DNA of 64,000 nt from Phytohabitans suffuscus (lineage in GTDB: Bacteria; Actinomycetota; Actinomycetes; Mycobacteriales; Micromonosporaceae): positions 1,302,001 through 1,366,000 of the forward strand of contig NZ_AP022871.1 of NCBI RefSeq assembly GCF_011764565.1. The letters are read 5' to 3'. A program made the position numbers and the translations under genes. A model generated the notes under the pieces. That model searched no databases. It was given only the letters and a program-made list of their open reading frames with translations, and was not told the origin of the DNA. Below are positions 8,424 to 17,332 of the stretch, one piece after another (the stretch's first letter is position 1; the number at the start of each line of letters is the position of its first letter).

Positions 8424-9695
8424 CTAGTGCCGCACCGGGCAGCGGCTGGCGGCGGCCGGCGCCGGCGGGCGCCCGTGCAGCACGACCGGAAAGCGGGCGA
8501 AACGCATCGTCGCGGTGTTCTCGCGGAAGATGGGCGGGTCGGCGGGGTCGAGGGCGGGCGCGTAGCGCAGCACCTCCTGCAACAGCCGGGTGAGCACGCC
8601 GACCGGGACGTCGTCGCGGTCGACCGAGCCGTTGCCGGCGCCGACCGCGACCTGCCGGCCGAGGCACGTGTGCGCCCCGTCGCCGAAGGCGAGCCCGTAC
8701 GCCGTGGTGCGCGGCGGCAGCGGGCGGTACGGGTCGAACTCCCCCGCTGTCGGCCCGAACACGCTCTCGTCCCGGTTGGCGGCGTTGAGGTCGAGCAGCA
8801 GCTGCTGACCGGCCACGAACCTGCGCCCGCTGGGCAGCGTGACGTCCTCCAGCGCGAGCCGCAGCAGCGCCGGGACGGTCGGGTGCAGCCGCAGCCCCTC
8901 GCTCACCGCCCGCTGCAGGAACCCCAGGTCACCGGCTTTGGCCCGGTCCGCCGGGAAGCGCCCGAAGTGCCGCAGCACCTCCTGCAGCACGTGCGGCGCC
9001 AGGTGGGTCGTGGTGTTCGCCGAGGCGGTGACGTAGAAGACGACCTCGCGCAGCAGCTTCTCGGTCTCCCAGTCGCCGTAGTTGCGCAGCAGCAGGGTGG
9101 TGAGGTCGTTCGGCACCTTCGCCGCGTCGATCTCACCCCGGGCGGCGGCGGCCAGCATCGCCGCGCGGCGCCGGCGGGCGGGCTCGAAGAAGCGCTCGCC
9201 GAACCTGTCCTTGGCGGCCACCGCGGCGGCGACGACGGCCTCCCGGTCCTCGATGGCCCACTCGGCGGACGACCCCTCGCCGAAGTGCTCGGCCAGCTCG
9301 CGCAGCTCGTCCACGTCGACCGGGCGGTCAAGGTTGTCGATGCCGACGACCTTCGCGGTCACCCGCAGCAGGGCGTCGCGCATGACGTGCATGATGTCGA
9401 TCCGGGGCAGCGCCACCGGGCCGGCGACGGCCGCGTCGAGCTGCTGGCGCAGGGCCGGGATCACGGTGCGCAGCTCGTACTCCATCAGCTGCGCCCGGGA
9501 GAACATCACCACCTCGCTGCGCCGGCGCTTGAGGTGCTCCTCCACGCTGAGCGTCATCAGCGTGCCCTCCAGCAGCGGCCCGCTGACCCGCACGAACATC
9601 GACGGCCAGAACCCGGACGAGCGCAGCACCTCCTGGACCTCGTGGTAGGCGCTGACGCGAACCATTCCGGCGTGTTCGTCGATCGTCTGTGTCAT
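8424..9695 (-). CDS. Cytochrome P450 (third)
   Basis: 423 residues. The I-helix is TASANTTTHL, with Asn in place of the usual acidic residue but with the threonine kept. ExxR is in SEGLRLHP, and the haem loop FGDGAHTCLG puts the ligand Cys near residue 344. The N-terminal region is long and polar and the C-terminus carries an alanine/proline-rich tail ending CPVRH. The ATG overlaps the stop of the upstream ferredoxin by an ATGA junction, so this P450 and that ferredoxin are a likely redox pair. Confidence 0.93.
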   Translation of the reverse strand: MTQTIDEHAGMVRVSAYHEVQEVLRSSGFWPSMFVRVSGPLLEGTLMTLSVEEHLKRRRSEVVMFSRAQLMEYELRTVIPALRQQLDAAVAGPVALPRIDIMHVMRDALLRVTAKVVGIDNLDRPVDVDELRELAEHFGEGSSAEWAIEDREAVVAAAVAAKDRFGERFFEPARRRRAAMLAAAARGEIDAAKVPNDLTTLLLRNYGDWETEKLLREVVFYVTASANTTTHLAPHVLQEVLRHFGRFPADRAKAGDLGFLQRAVSEGLRLHPTVPALLRLALEDVTLPSGRRFVAGQQLLLDLNAANRDESVFGPTAGEFDPYRPLPPRTTAYGLAFGDGAHTCLGRQVAVGAGNGSVDRDDVPVGVLTRLLQEVLRYAPALDPADPPIFRENTATMRFARFPVVLHGRPPAPAAASRCPVRH

Positions 9696-9898
9696 GCCGT
9701 CCTCAGCTTTCCCTCGATGGCGATCGCCAGCTCCGGGCAGCTCGCCTCGGCGGCGCGCGCCCCGTCGAGGTCCGCGACCTCCAGCTCGCGGGCCGCGGCC
9801 ACCGCCTTGCCGTCGTCCTGGAAGTCGAAGAGCGCGGGGGCCGTGACGACGCAGACGCCGTGGCCCTGGCAGCGCTCGGGATCGACGCGAACTCTCAC
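9692..9898 (-). CDS. [3Fe-4S]-type ferredoxin, first gene of the P450 operon
   Basis: 68 residues, MRVRVDPERCQGHGVC at the start (Cys-x5-Cys) and a last cysteine in EASCPELAI. This is the same monocluster ferredoxin type as the gene at 3573-3782 but clearly diverged from it. GTG at 9898 follows GGGGGA five bases upstream; the longer reading frame upstream overlaps tetR on the other strand and is a shadow. As the promoter-proximal gene it lies next to the candidate TetR operator at 9911-9932. Confidence 0.88.
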   Translation of the reverse strand: MRVRVDPERCQGHGVCVVTAPALFDFQDDGKAVAAARELEVADLDGARAAEASCPELAIAIEGKLRTA

Positions 9899-9910
9899 CG
9901 GCGTCCCCCT

Positions 9911-9932
9911 AAACGAACACGACCGTACGTTT
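9911..9932. promoter_or_regulatory. Candidate TetR operator between divergent ferredoxin/P450 operon and tetR
   Basis: The 22-bp stretch has eight-base arms AAACGAAC and GTACGTTT separated by six bases; the arms are complementary with one mismatch. It lies between the ferredoxin start (9898) and the tetR start (9983), where an autorepressing TetR protein would be expected to bind. Seen in sequence; the assignment to this TetR is inference. Confidence 0.55.
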
Positions 9933-9982
9933 CGGAGAGTACGAGGAAGATCCGCTCGGGGCAATAGCGCATACTGCAAGCC

Positions 9983-10650
9983 ATGAAACGGAGCGCCACG
10001 GCCGAAGGCGTCATGCGCAGCATCGGCACCGACGGCCGCCTCCTGCGCAGCGACGGGCAGCGCAACCGCGACCTGGTGGTCCGCGCCGCGCTGGAGATCT
10101 TCGCCGAGAACGGCATGCTGGGCACCGTCGAGCAGATCGCGGTCCGGGCCGGCGTGAGCCGCACGACCGTCTACCGCAGCTTCCCCACCCGCCGCGCGCT
10201 GCAGATCGCCGTCGCCACGAGCCAGTTCGCGCAGATCCACCGGATCGCCCTGGAGGCGCAGGAGCGCTCGGCCGGCAGCGGCGCGGGCCTCGTCGACTTC
10301 GTCTTCGGCGCCTTCGAGTACAACCAGGCCAACCGGCTCTACCTGGAGCTGTTCGAGGGCGGCCGACGCCCGAGATGCTCGACGTGCACACCGCGTCGCG
10401 GCGCACGATCGCGGAGCTGACCGACGAGAGCCGCTCGGCGGGGCTGGTCCGGGCCGAGGTGACCGACGAGGACGTCGCGCTCTTCTGCAGCGGCATGTCG
10501 CAGCGGCTCGCCGCCGACCGCGCGACGACCCAGGACGACTGGCGCCGGGCCGCGCGGTTCGTCCTCATCGGGCTCGGCGTGCCGTACGAGCTGCTGCCCC
10601 CGAAGCGCGTCCCGCACGCCCACCTGGACCCCGGTGCGGCCGATGTCTGA
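9983..10650 (+). pseudogene. TetR family regulator, frameshifted as read
   Basis: The first reading frame (9983 to about 10362) encodes the TetR helix-turn-helix: QRNRDLVVRAALEIFAENG, then VEQIAVRAGVSRTTVYRSFPTRRAL. After LYLELFEGG the frame is lost, and the continuation EMLDVHTASRRTIAEL to the stop at 10650 is in another frame. Adding one base near 10359-10364 joins the two into a 222-residue protein of normal TetR length with a coherent ligand-binding domain. This is either a real null mutation or a sequencing error, and six other genes here show the same signature. It is divergent from the ferredoxin-P450 operon and probably its repressor. Confidence 0.8.
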
Positions 10651-11350
10651 CGACGCGCCGGTGCAGTCCATCCTGCGCGCGTTCGCGCTGCTGGAAGCGC
10701 TCGCGGCCGCGGGCGGCACGGCGTCGGTCACCGAGCTGCGCGACACCGCGCGGCTGCCGGTCTCCACCATCCACCGCCTGCTGCGCACGCTCGTCGCGGC
10801 CGGGTACGTGCGGCAGGAGGCGAACCGGACGTACACGCTGGGCATGCGGGCGGCCCGGCTCGGCGAGGCGTCGGGCCACCTGATCGCCCGCTGGGCCACC
10901 CCGCACCTGCAGCGCGTCGTGGACAAGCTGGACGAGAGCGCCAACCTGGCCAAGCTGGACGGGCTGCACGTGGTGTACGTGGCACAGGTCCCCGGCCGCC
11001 ACTCGATGCGGATGTTCACCGAGGTCGGGCGCCGGGCCGGTGTGGGCACCACCGCGGTCGGCAAGGCGATGCTGGCCCAGCTGCCCGAGCGCCGGGCCCG
11101 CACGCTGTCGCCCGAGTCGCTCTGGGACGAGCTGGACCAGGTGCGCCGCGACGGCTTCGCGATCGACGACGAGGAGCAGGAGCGGGGCGTGAAGTGCGTG
11201 GCGGTCGCCCTGCCGCCGGTCGACCTCGCGGTGCCGATGGCGGTCTCGATCTCCGGCCCGGTGACCCGGATGACCGACGACCTGGTGCGGTCGGCCGTAC
11301 CGGTGCTCGCCGGCGCCGCGACAGCACTGGGCACAGAGTTTTCCGCTTGA
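10643..11350 (+). CDS. IclR family transcriptional regulator (malate synthase-linked)
   Basis: About 235 residues. The N-terminal winged helix-turn-helix includes VQSILRAFALLEAL, SVTELRDTARLPVSTIHRLLRTL and YTLGMRAARL. The C-terminal effector domain has GRRAGVGTTAVGKAML and the typical GFAIDDEEQERGVKCVAVAL. I chose ATG at 10643, which overlaps the tetR stop; a GTG nine bases upstream is equally in frame. It is followed after 54 bp by malate synthase, the classical partner of an IclR regulator, and candidate IclR-type boxes overlap its stop codon. Confidence 0.9.
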   Translation: MSDDAPVQSILRAFALLEALAAAGGTASVTELRDTARLPVSTIHRLLRTLVAAGYVRQEANRTYTLGMRAARLGEASGHLIARWATPHLQRVVDKLDESANLAKLDGLHVVYVAQVPGRHSMRMFTEVGRRAGVGTTAVGKAMLAQLPERRARTLSPESLWDELDQVRRDGFAIDDEEQERGVKCVAVALPPVDLAVPMAVSISGPVTRMTDDLVRSAVPVLAGAATALGTEFSA

Positions 11351-11378
11351 TGGAAAATACTTGCCTCGTTGCGGAAAA
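11339..11378. promoter_or_regulatory. Candidate IclR operators upstream of malate synthase
   Basis: TTTTCC at 11339-11344 and GGAAAA at 11352-11357 form an inverted repeat with a 7-bp spacer, overlapping the iclR stop. GCGGAAAA at 11371-11378 repeats one half just before malate synthase. TTTCC/GGAAA dyads are typical of IclR-family sites. Binding by the adjacent IclR is inferred. Confidence 0.5.
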
Positions 11379-11404
11379 GTGCCGGGTCCCCGAGGATGGG
11401 AGGC

Positions 11405-12970
11405 ATGTCCGCTCAGGTTGTCGCCCCGCTGCATGACCGGTACGACGAGATCCTCACCCCCGACGCGCTGGCGTTCCTCGCCGAGCTGCACCGCCGCTTC
11501 GACCCGCGGCGCCGCGAGCTGCTGGCCGAGCGCGACCGGCGGTACGCGGAGCTGGCCGCCGGCGGCACGCTCGACTTCCTGCCCGAGACCAAGGACGTCC
11601 GCGAGGACGACTCGTGGCGGGTCGCCCCGCACGCCCCGGGCCTCGTCGACCGCCGCGCCGAGATCACCGGCCCGACCGACCGCAAGATGACGATCAACGC
11701 GCTCAACTCCGGTGCCCGGGTCTGGCTCGCCGACTTCGAGGACGCCAACACCCCGCTCTGGGAAAACATGATCGACGGCCAGCTCAACCTGCGCGACGCC
11801 ATCGACCGGACGATCGGCTTCACCTCGCCCGAGGGCAAGCGCTACGAGCTGGGCGGCGAGCCCGCCACGATCGTCGTGCGCCCGCGCGGCTGGCACCTGT
11901 CCGAGAAGCACATCCTGGTCGACGGCGAGCGGATGGCCGGCGCGCTCGTCGACTTCGGGCTCTACTTCCTCCACTGCGCGCGGCGGCAGCTCGACGCCGG
12001 CTCGGGCCCGTACTTCTACCTGCCCAAGCTGGAGAGCCACCGCGAGGCCCGCCTGTGGAACGAGGTCTTCGTCTTCGCGCAGTCCTATGTGGACATCCCG
12101 TACGGCACGATCCGCGCCACCGTGCTCATCGAGACCTACCCGGCCGCGTTCGAGATGGACGAGATCCTGTACGAGCTGCGCGACCACTCCGCCGGACTCA
12201 ACGCCGGCCGCTGGGACTACATGTTCTCGGTCATCAAGAAGTTCCGCACCCGCGGCGACGACTTCCTGCTGCCCGACCGCAACTCGGTGACCATGACCGT
12301 GCCGTTCATGCGGGCGTACACCGAGCTGCTCGTGCGCACCTGCCACCGCCGCGGCGCGCACGCGATCGGCGGCATGGCCGCGTTCATCCCCAGCCGCGAC
12401 GAGGCGGTCAACGCGGCGGCGTTCGAGAAGGTGCGCGGCGACAAGACCCGCGAGGCCGGCGACGGCTTCGACGGCTCGTGGGTCGCCCACCCGGCGATGG
12501 TCGGCCTCTGCACCGAGGTCTTCGACGCGGTGCTCGGCGACCGCCCCAACCAGGTCGACAACACCCGCGACGACGTGCGCGTCACCGCCGAGCAGCTGCT
12601 CGACGTGCGCAGCACCCCGGGCGCGGTCACCGAGGCGGGCCTGCGCGGCAACATCGGCGTCGGCGTGCGCTACCTGGAGTCCTGGCTGCTCGGCACCGGC
12701 GCGGTCGGCATCAACAACATGATGGAAGACGCGGCCACCGCCGAGATCTCCCGCTCCCAGGTGTGGCAGTGGCTGCACAACGCCGTCCGCCTCGACACCG
12801 GCCGCACGGTCACCCAGGAGCTGGTGCGCCAGCTCCTGGACGAGGAGCTGGCCACGATCCCCACCGAGGGCGGCCGCTGGTCCGACGCCCGCGCGCTCTT
12901 CACCGAGATGGCCCTCGCCGACGAGCTTGCCGACTTCCTCACCATCCCCGCCTACGAGCGCATGCCCTAG
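11405..12970 (+). CDS. aceB: Malate synthase A
   Basis: 521 residues from the ATG at 11405. It condenses glyoxylate with acetyl-CoA to malate. Recognisable blocks are [24 protein letters not shown], the family signature region [20 protein letters not shown] (commonly GLNCGRWDY, here Ala for Cys), the [15 protein letters not shown] and [11 protein letters not shown] blocks, and near the end [33 protein letters not shown]. The start is preceded by GAGG nine bases away. Isocitrate lyase is not in the window. Linkage to IclR and to acyl-CoA catabolism genes points to growth on C2-yielding substrates. Confidence 0.95.
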   Translation: MSAQVVAPLHDRYDEILTPDALAFLAELHRRFDPRRRELLAERDRRYAELAAGGTLDFLPETKDVREDDSWRVAPHAPGLVDRRAEITGPTDRKMTINALNSGARVWLADFEDANTPLWENMIDGQLNLRDAIDRTIGFTSPEGKRYELGGEPATIVVRPRGWHLSEKHILVDGERMAGALVDFGLYFLHCARRQLDAGSGPYFYLPKLESHREARLWNEVFVFAQSYVDIPYGTIRATVLIETYPAAFEMDEILYELRDHSAGLNAGRWDYMFSVIKKFRTRGDDFLLPDRNSVTMTVPFMRAYTELLVRTCHRRGAHAIGGMAAFIPSRDEAVNAAAFEKVRGDKTREAGDGFDGSWVAHPAMVGLCTEVFDAVLGDRPNQVDNTRDDVRVTAEQLLDVRSTPGAVTEAGLRGNIGVGVRYLESWLLGTGAVGINNMMEDAATAEISRSQVWQWLHNAVRLDTGRTVTQELVRQLLDEELATIPTEGGRWSDARALFTEMALADELADFLTIPAYERMP

Positions 12971-13243
12971 AGACCTTCCGGTGTGGGGATCAGTGGGTCT
13001 AGAGCGAGGCGAGGCCCAGGCGGCGATCCGGCGCTGTCGGTCGTCGTCTGGGGCCGCCGCAGCCTGGTCATCCACTTTGGGCACCCACCCGTAAGGCTCC
13101 CGTCGGAGCCGATCCCTCGGGCTCTGCGGCAGGCGGACAAATCGGCGGAACGCTACAGCCGGCACCGGTTACTGTGGGCAGACCCGCGCGCTGGCCTCGG
13201 ACATTGAGTGGGCGGCGGAGCCAACTCCACAGTGGTCCCGGTG

Positions 13244-13290
13244 GATCGTGGTACGGATCCGCCCCAGGAGGGCGGTTTCATACCACGATC
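13244..13290. repeat. Hairpin repeat A, copy 1
   Basis: GATCGTGGTA (13244-13253) and TACCACGATC (13281-13290) are perfect 10-bp arms, with an inner CCGCCC/GGGCGG stem (13259-13264 and 13270-13275). The same structure recurs at 27600-27647, and a one-armed relic is at 13811-13820. Confidence 0.8.
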
Positions 13291-13398
13291 GGCCGCGATC
13301 GCCGCCGCGAGCGTGGATCCGACACCGGCGCGGATCGATGGCTGGGGTACGGGGTGGCATCGCGGCCGAAATCGGCTGATTTGTGCTCGTCGGCCGGT

Positions 13399-13446
13399 GA
13401 TCGTGGACGGTGGTTGCCTCTGCGGGGGCGGCTCGCGTCCACGATC
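13399..13446. repeat. Hairpin repeat B, GATCGTGGAC-type
   Basis: Ten-base perfect arms GATCGTGGAC (13399-13408) and GTCCACGATC (13437-13446) around a GC-rich loop. The arm is a two-base variant of hairpin A. A related single arm, TGATCGTGGACC, occurs near 27720. Confidence 0.7.
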
Positions 13447-13543
13447 CGCCGGAACCGATCCCTCAGGCCGCGCGGCTGGTGGACAAATCGGCGGGAAACG
13501 GTCGTCGTGGGACGGACGCGGACCGCGAGCGCGCTGGTCGCCC

Positions 13544-13604
13544 GCTCAGCGGTACAGGAGGCACCTTATGGAGCCCGCATAAGGTGCCTCCTGTACCGCT
13601 GAGC
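13544..13604. repeat. Perfect 27-bp inverted repeat with 7-base loop
   Basis: The left arm 13544-13570 (begins GCTCAGCGGTACAGGAGG, ends ACCTTATG) and the right arm 13578-13604 are exactly complementary; the loop is GAGCCCG. It lacks a U-tract and is 570 bp from the nearest upstream stop, so it is a poor fit to an ordinary terminator. No transposase is adjacent. Confidence 0.85.
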
Positions 13605-13923
13605 AGATCGGGCGCGGCGGCGCGGCCCCCACCGCGCGCGCGGACTCGACCCCCAAAAGGCAACGCTGCGCCCAGCTTCTGAGTCGGTGGCACCCATCCG
13701 CCGTCCCGGGCGGCCGATCAACGGTGCCGGTTCGCCCGGGGTGTGCGCCGCGTGCGCTGAAGTCGCGGGTTTCTCCGCCCGATGCGGAGGGCTGGGCGTC
13801 GGTTTCGGCGGATCGTGGTACGGCGACGGCGCCGGATTCGCCTGGTTTGTTCTCCTCGTCAGGAGTGATCGCGGACCTCGACAGTCCAATGAGGACCGAC
13901 TTAGGCGATTTCGGTGACGATAC

Positions 13924-13986
13924 CGCCGCACGTGCGATCCCGGCCGCCTCGCCATCCGCTCAACCCTGACCGCGAAAGCTCCATAG
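13924..13986 (+). repeat. 63-bp dispersed repeat, copy 1
   Basis: The stretch from CGCCGCACG to GAAAGCTCCATAG matches 27881-27943 at 61 of 63 bases by eye, in the same orientation. Flanking sequence is only partly shared, which suggests that modules move or recombine separately. Confidence 0.85.
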
Positions 13987-14112
13987 ACGATCTGTTCCAA
14001 GGGATCGCTGCGGTCGGTGGCCATCAAGGGCCTTTGAGCTACCGCGATGTCCGCGGTGGTCCGGACCGCTGCTCCCGCGGCCTCACCCTCCGCCGCACAC
14101 ACCCAGCGGTGG

Positions 14113-14172
14113 TTGATCAGGGACTTGGTGGGCGTGTCGGCCGGCGTGTCCCACCACAAAGTCCCTGATCAA
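14113..14172. repeat. Hairpin repeat T, copy 1
   Basis: TTGATCAGGGACTT on the left and AAGTCCCTGATCAA on the right form a long imperfect stem around GTGTCGGCCGGCGTGTC. Copy 2 is at 26881-26939. The preceding 14024-14092 stretch is also shared with 26743-26818. Confidence 0.8.
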
Positions 14173-14271
14173 CAACAGACCCGGCCCACGCGGGCCGCGA
14201 CCAACCCTTGGGATAGATCGTCCGGGCCCGTCACACCCGGCTATGCCCGTCCGCGGCTGGCGCGGGCCGGG

Positions 14272-15036
14272 TCAGGTGGGGTCGGGGAAGTTCGGGGGGC
14301 GTTTCTCCAGGAAGGCGTTGGCGCCTTCGAGCATGTCGGGGCTGCCGATCGCCTGGACCAGCATGCCGAGGCCGGTGCTGAAGGAGTCGCGGGCGGCGTT
14401 CCACCAGACGTTGGAGCTGGTCTTGGTGATCTCCAGGTAGCGAGGGCTGAGCGCTTCGATCTCGGCGCAGATCTCGCCGACGCGGCGTTCCAGCGCGCCG
14501 TCGTCGACCACCTCGTTGACCAGGCCCAGCCCGAGGGCCTGCTCGGCGGTGTACCGGCGGCACAGCATCGCCATCTCCTTGGCCCGCTTCTCGCCGATCT
14601 GGATGGACAGCACGTTGGTGGCGCCGGTGACCGGGGCGCTGCCCACCCGCGGGCCGGTCTGGCCGAACGTGGCCGAGCGGGTTGCCACCGCCAGGTCGCA
14701 GGCGACCACGAGCTCGTTGCCGCCACCCGCCGCGGCGCCTCCGACGGCGGCGATCACCGGGCGCGGGCACTGGCGGACGGCGTCGAAGAGGCGCAGCGAC
14801 GCCCGGTAGAGCTTGCGCATCTCCTCGACCGTGGGCCGCGCCAGGCCGGTCAGCGCGCCGCCGGCGCAGAAGCTGCCGCCGGCACCGGCGATGACCACCG
14901 AGCGGGCGGTCGTGGCCGCCTCCAGGGCGTCGGCGACGGCCTGGGCCATCGGGGCGTCGTACGCGTTGCGCCGCTCCGGCCGGTTGAGCCGGATCCACAC
15001 CGCGGAGCCCCGCCGCTCCACCTCGACGTCCGCCAC
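14272..15036 (-). CDS. Enoyl-CoA hydratase/isomerase family protein, MenB/BadI-like ring-cleaving type
   Basis: 254 residues of the crotonase fold. The segment FGQTGPRVGS and the C-terminal EGANAFLEKRPPNF resemble MenB (dihydroxynaphthoyl-CoA synthase) and BadI-type 2-ketocyclohexanecarboxyl-CoA hydrolases more than ordinary beta-oxidation hydratases. The oxyanion-hole glycine stretches are AGAGGSFCAGG and AVGGAAAGGGNELV. It is the last gene of a three-gene minus-strand set with a luciferase-like oxidoreductase and an acyl-CoA dehydrogenase, one base from the former. A role in opening an alicyclic ring is my inference. Confidence 0.85.
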   Translation of the reverse strand: MADVEVERRGSAVWIRLNRPERRNAYDAPMAQAVADALEAATTARSVVIAGAGGSFCAGGALTGLARPTVEEMRKLYRASLRLFDAVRQCPRPVIAAVGGAAAGGGNELVVACDLAVATRSATFGQTGPRVGSAPVTGATNVLSIQIGEKRAKEMAMLCRRYTAEQALGLGLVNEVVDDGALERRVGEICAEIEALSPRYLEITKTSSNVWWNAARDSFSTGLGMLVQAIGSPDMLEGANAFLEKRPPNFPDPT

Positions 15037-15037
15037 G

Positions 15038-16050
15038 TCACTCTCCTCCGGTCTCGTGCTGGAAGTGGGGCAGCACCTCGTCCCGGAAGAGGGCGAGGGT
15101 GCGCAGCACCCGCTCCTGCGGCAGGTCGTACCACTGCATGCGCAGGATGACGTACGTGACGCCGAGGTCGGCCAGCTCCTTGAGCCGGCGCACGCACCGC
15201 TCGGGCGTGGTGAACAGGTACGAGTGGGCCGCCACGTCCTCGGCCGCCCCGGCGTCGCTGAGCTGCCGGTAGCTCTCGGTCGCGTCCGGCACGTTGAACG
15301 CGCTGTAGGCCCGGGTGAGCGCGCCGCGCGCCGCCCGGCCGATCGCCATCGCGCGCTCCGGGTCGGGGTCGAGCACCAGCTCCCGGCGTACCACCACGTC
15401 GCGCTCGCCGGTGGCGCCGGCCTCGCGGTACCAGCGCAGCACCGTCGCGAGGCGCTCCGGGGTGACGTGCGGCGGGATGATCCAGGCGTCGCCGAGGCGG
15501 GCGGCTCGCCGGGCCCCGGTGCGGTGCGCGCCGGCGCCGACCCAGATGGGCGGCCCGCCGGGGCGTACCGGTGGGAGGCTGATCCGTTGGCCCTTCAGCG
15601 TGTAGTGCCGCCCGGCGAAGTCGACCGGCTCGCCCGTCCACAGCGCACGGACGATCGCCACCGACTCCTCGTACCGGGAGACGCGCTCGTCCAGGGGATG
15701 CCGAACGACTCGAACTCGTTCTCCCGGTAGCCCAGCCCGAACCCCGCGACCGCGCGACCGCCGCTGAGGTGGTCGAGCGTCGCGTACGTCTCGGCGACCT
15801 CGACCGGGTGGTGCAGCGGCAGGATGAGCATGTTGGTCCCGATGGCCATGTCACCGGCGTCGGCGGCGAGCGCGGCGAGCGTGGGGATCGGCTGCAGCGT
15901 CGGCAGGTTGCCCAGGTAGTGCTGCAGCATCCAGACCGAGGAGAAGCCGGCCTCGGCGGCCGCGGCGACCTGCTCGCGCATCGGCGCGACAAGGTCTGCC
16001 GGGCGCAGGTTCGCGGGGAAGTCGTTCTGGATCGCCAGTCCGAAGCGCAC
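15038..16050 (-). pseudogene. LLM class (probably F420-dependent) oxidoreductase, frameshifted as read
   Basis: The N-terminal half (from ATG at 16050) reads MRFGLAIQNDFP, LSGGRAVAGFGLGYRENEFESFGIP and then loses frame; the C-terminal half from about 15661 reads VAIVRALWTGEPVDFAGRHY, PPIWVGAGAHRTG and so on to the stop at 15038. One base added to the four-base C run (plus-strand GGGG, 15694-15697) restores PLDERVSRYEESVAIV and a 337-residue protein of normal length. The fold is the luciferase-like TIM barrel; F420 or FMNH2 as cofactor cannot be told apart here. It sits between the MenB-like gene and the acyl-CoA dehydrogenase with 1- and 3-bp gaps. Confidence 0.82.
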
Positions 16051-16053
16051 GTG

Positions 16054-17190
16054 CTACACCTCCGTGAAGCGGCGGACGAGCTGCTTGGCGAGCGAGTCGA
16101 GCAGCACCTCGGTGGAGCCTTCGTAGACGCGCATCGGCCGGGCCTCGCGGTACAGCCGCTCGATCACGGACCCGCGGACCAGGCCGAAGCGCCCCATCAC
16201 CTGTACGCAGCGGTCGACGACCCGCCCGGCGGCCTCGGTCGCGCCGACCTTCGCCAGCGAGGCGAGGTGCAGCCCCTCGCGCGGGTCGTGGGCCGCCGCC
16301 GCGGCCGCGCGGTAGGTGAGCGCGCGGGCCATCTCGATCTCCGTCCAGCAGGTGGCGAGCATCGCGGGTACCGGCCCGAGGCGCGCCAGCGGTGTGCCGA
16401 ACTGCTCGCGGCTCGTGGTGTGGCGCACCGCCTCGCGCAGCGCCGCCTCGGCCAGCCCGACCGCCGCCCCGGCCACCGACACCCGGAACGTCGCGAGCGT
16501 GTCCAGCACCGGCCGGAAGCCCTCCCCCGCCGCGCCGACGAGGTGGTCCGCCGGGACCCGGACACGGTCCAGGACGACGTCGCCGAGCACGTGCGGGGCG
16601 ATGATCTGGTACGGCTTCTCGACCGCCAGGCCCGGCGTGGTGGCGGGCACGAGCACCAGCGAGTACCCGTCGCCGTCCCGGACCAGCACCGTGTAGACGT
16701 CGGCGTCGCCCGCGTTGGTGATGAACGACTTGCGGCCGTCGATCACCAGCTCGTCACCGTCGCGGGTGAGCGTCGTCGTGATCGCCCGCAGGTCGGACCC
16801 CACGTCCGGCTCGGTCAGCGCCAGCGCGGCGATCGCCTCGACCCGGCCGATCGGGCCCAGCCACCGCTGCCGCACCGCGGCCGTACCGCCGACGCCGATC
16901 GCGTGGCTGCCGATGCCCTGCATGACGAAGAGCGAGTCGAGGTGGGCACTCGTCGCGGCGAGCTGCTCGCGCACCACCGTGATGGCCAGCGAGTCGACCC
17001 GCTCGTCGCGCCCGCCGAACCGGCCGGGCACCGTCAGCGCCGCCAGCCCGCTCCCGGCGAGCGCGGCGCGCATGCGCGGGTCGATGTCGTCGCGCTCGTC
17101 CGCCTCGGCCGCGTGGTCACGCACGGAGTCGGCCAGCGCGCGGGCCTCCGCCCGTAGCGTGAGGTACGGCTCCGGAAGCTCGAAGAGCAC
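16054..17190 (-). CDS. Acyl-CoA dehydrogenase
   Basis: 378 residues. FAD- and substrate-contact motifs include ALTEPDVGSDLRAI, ITNAGDADVYTV, the GEGFRPVLDTL loop, TSREQFGTPL, and the C-terminal YREARPMRVYEGSTEVLLDSLAKQLVRR. In this family the catalytic base is usually the Glu in YEGT/YEGS, which is present. It starts a three-gene minus-strand operon and is divergent from the SDR at 17333. The electron acceptor ETF is not encoded in the window. Confidence 0.92.
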   Translation of the reverse strand: MLFELPEPYLTLRAEARALADSVRDHAAEADERDDIDPRMRAALAGSGLAALTVPGRFGGRDERVDSLAITVVREQLAATSAHLDSLFVMQGIGSHAIGVGGTAAVRQRWLGPIGRVEAIAALALTEPDVGSDLRAITTTLTRDGDELVIDGRKSFITNAGDADVYTVLVRDGDGYSLVLVPATTPGLAVEKPYQIIAPHVLGDVVLDRVRVPADHLVGAAGEGFRPVLDTLATFRVSVAGAAVGLAEAALREAVRHTTSREQFGTPLARLGPVPAMLATCWTEIEMARALTYRAAAAAAHDPREGLHLASLAKVGATEAAGRVVDRCVQVMGRFGLVRGSVIERLYREARPMRVYEGSTEVLLDSLAKQLVRRFTEV

Positions 17191-17332
17191 CGCATCCCCC
17201 TCTCGACGAGTTCGCGGACGCCGCGCGGGCGCGGGCGGCGTGAATCATGATTACCATAACAAGGAATTCTCGCTCGCGCGGGTCGAGGAGGCCGCTGCCC
17301 GCGCCGACGAGCCCGCCACCGGAAGGAGAGCC
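17191..17332. promoter_or_regulatory. Divergent promoter region with AT-rich dyad
   Basis: The region between the acyl-CoA dehydrogenase and the SDR contains GAATCATGATTACC around 17243-17256, including a perfect AATCATGATT palindrome, in otherwise GC-rich DNA. A related GTAATC element is seen upstream of livH and of the amidohydrolase gene. A strong GGAAGGAGAG ribosome binding site serves the SDR. Confidence 0.4.

Larger units (their letters stand above)
12971..14271. repeat. 1.3-kb gene-free stretch made of dispersed palindromic and direct repeat modules
   Basis: I see no convincing gene; all open frames here are low-complexity GC-driven frames. The stretch holds hairpins at 13244-13290, 13399-13446, 13544-13604 and 14113-14172, and direct-repeat modules. 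A module with GATCCCTC and GACAAATCGGCGG occurs at 13106-13150 and 13451-13500, and again inverted at 27794-27845. A 63-bp module at 13924-13986 recurs at 27881-27943 with two mismatches. The 14024-14172 block recurs at 26743-26939. The left end lies just after malate synthase and the right end abuts the enoyl-CoA hydratase gene. Confidence 0.8.

Noticed and set aside
7545..9986. 813-residue open frame on the plus strand antisense to the P450 and ADC genes
   Set aside because: No family features, extreme His/Arg/Val composition; it is the usual antisense frame of GC-rich genes.
13544..13604. Rho-independent terminator of the malate synthase gene
   Set aside because: It is about 570 bp downstream of the stop and has no T-tract.
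13174..14159. Several open frames of 60-200 codons in the repeat region
   Set aside because: They cross palindromic repeats, lack ribosome binding sites and have GC-driven composition.
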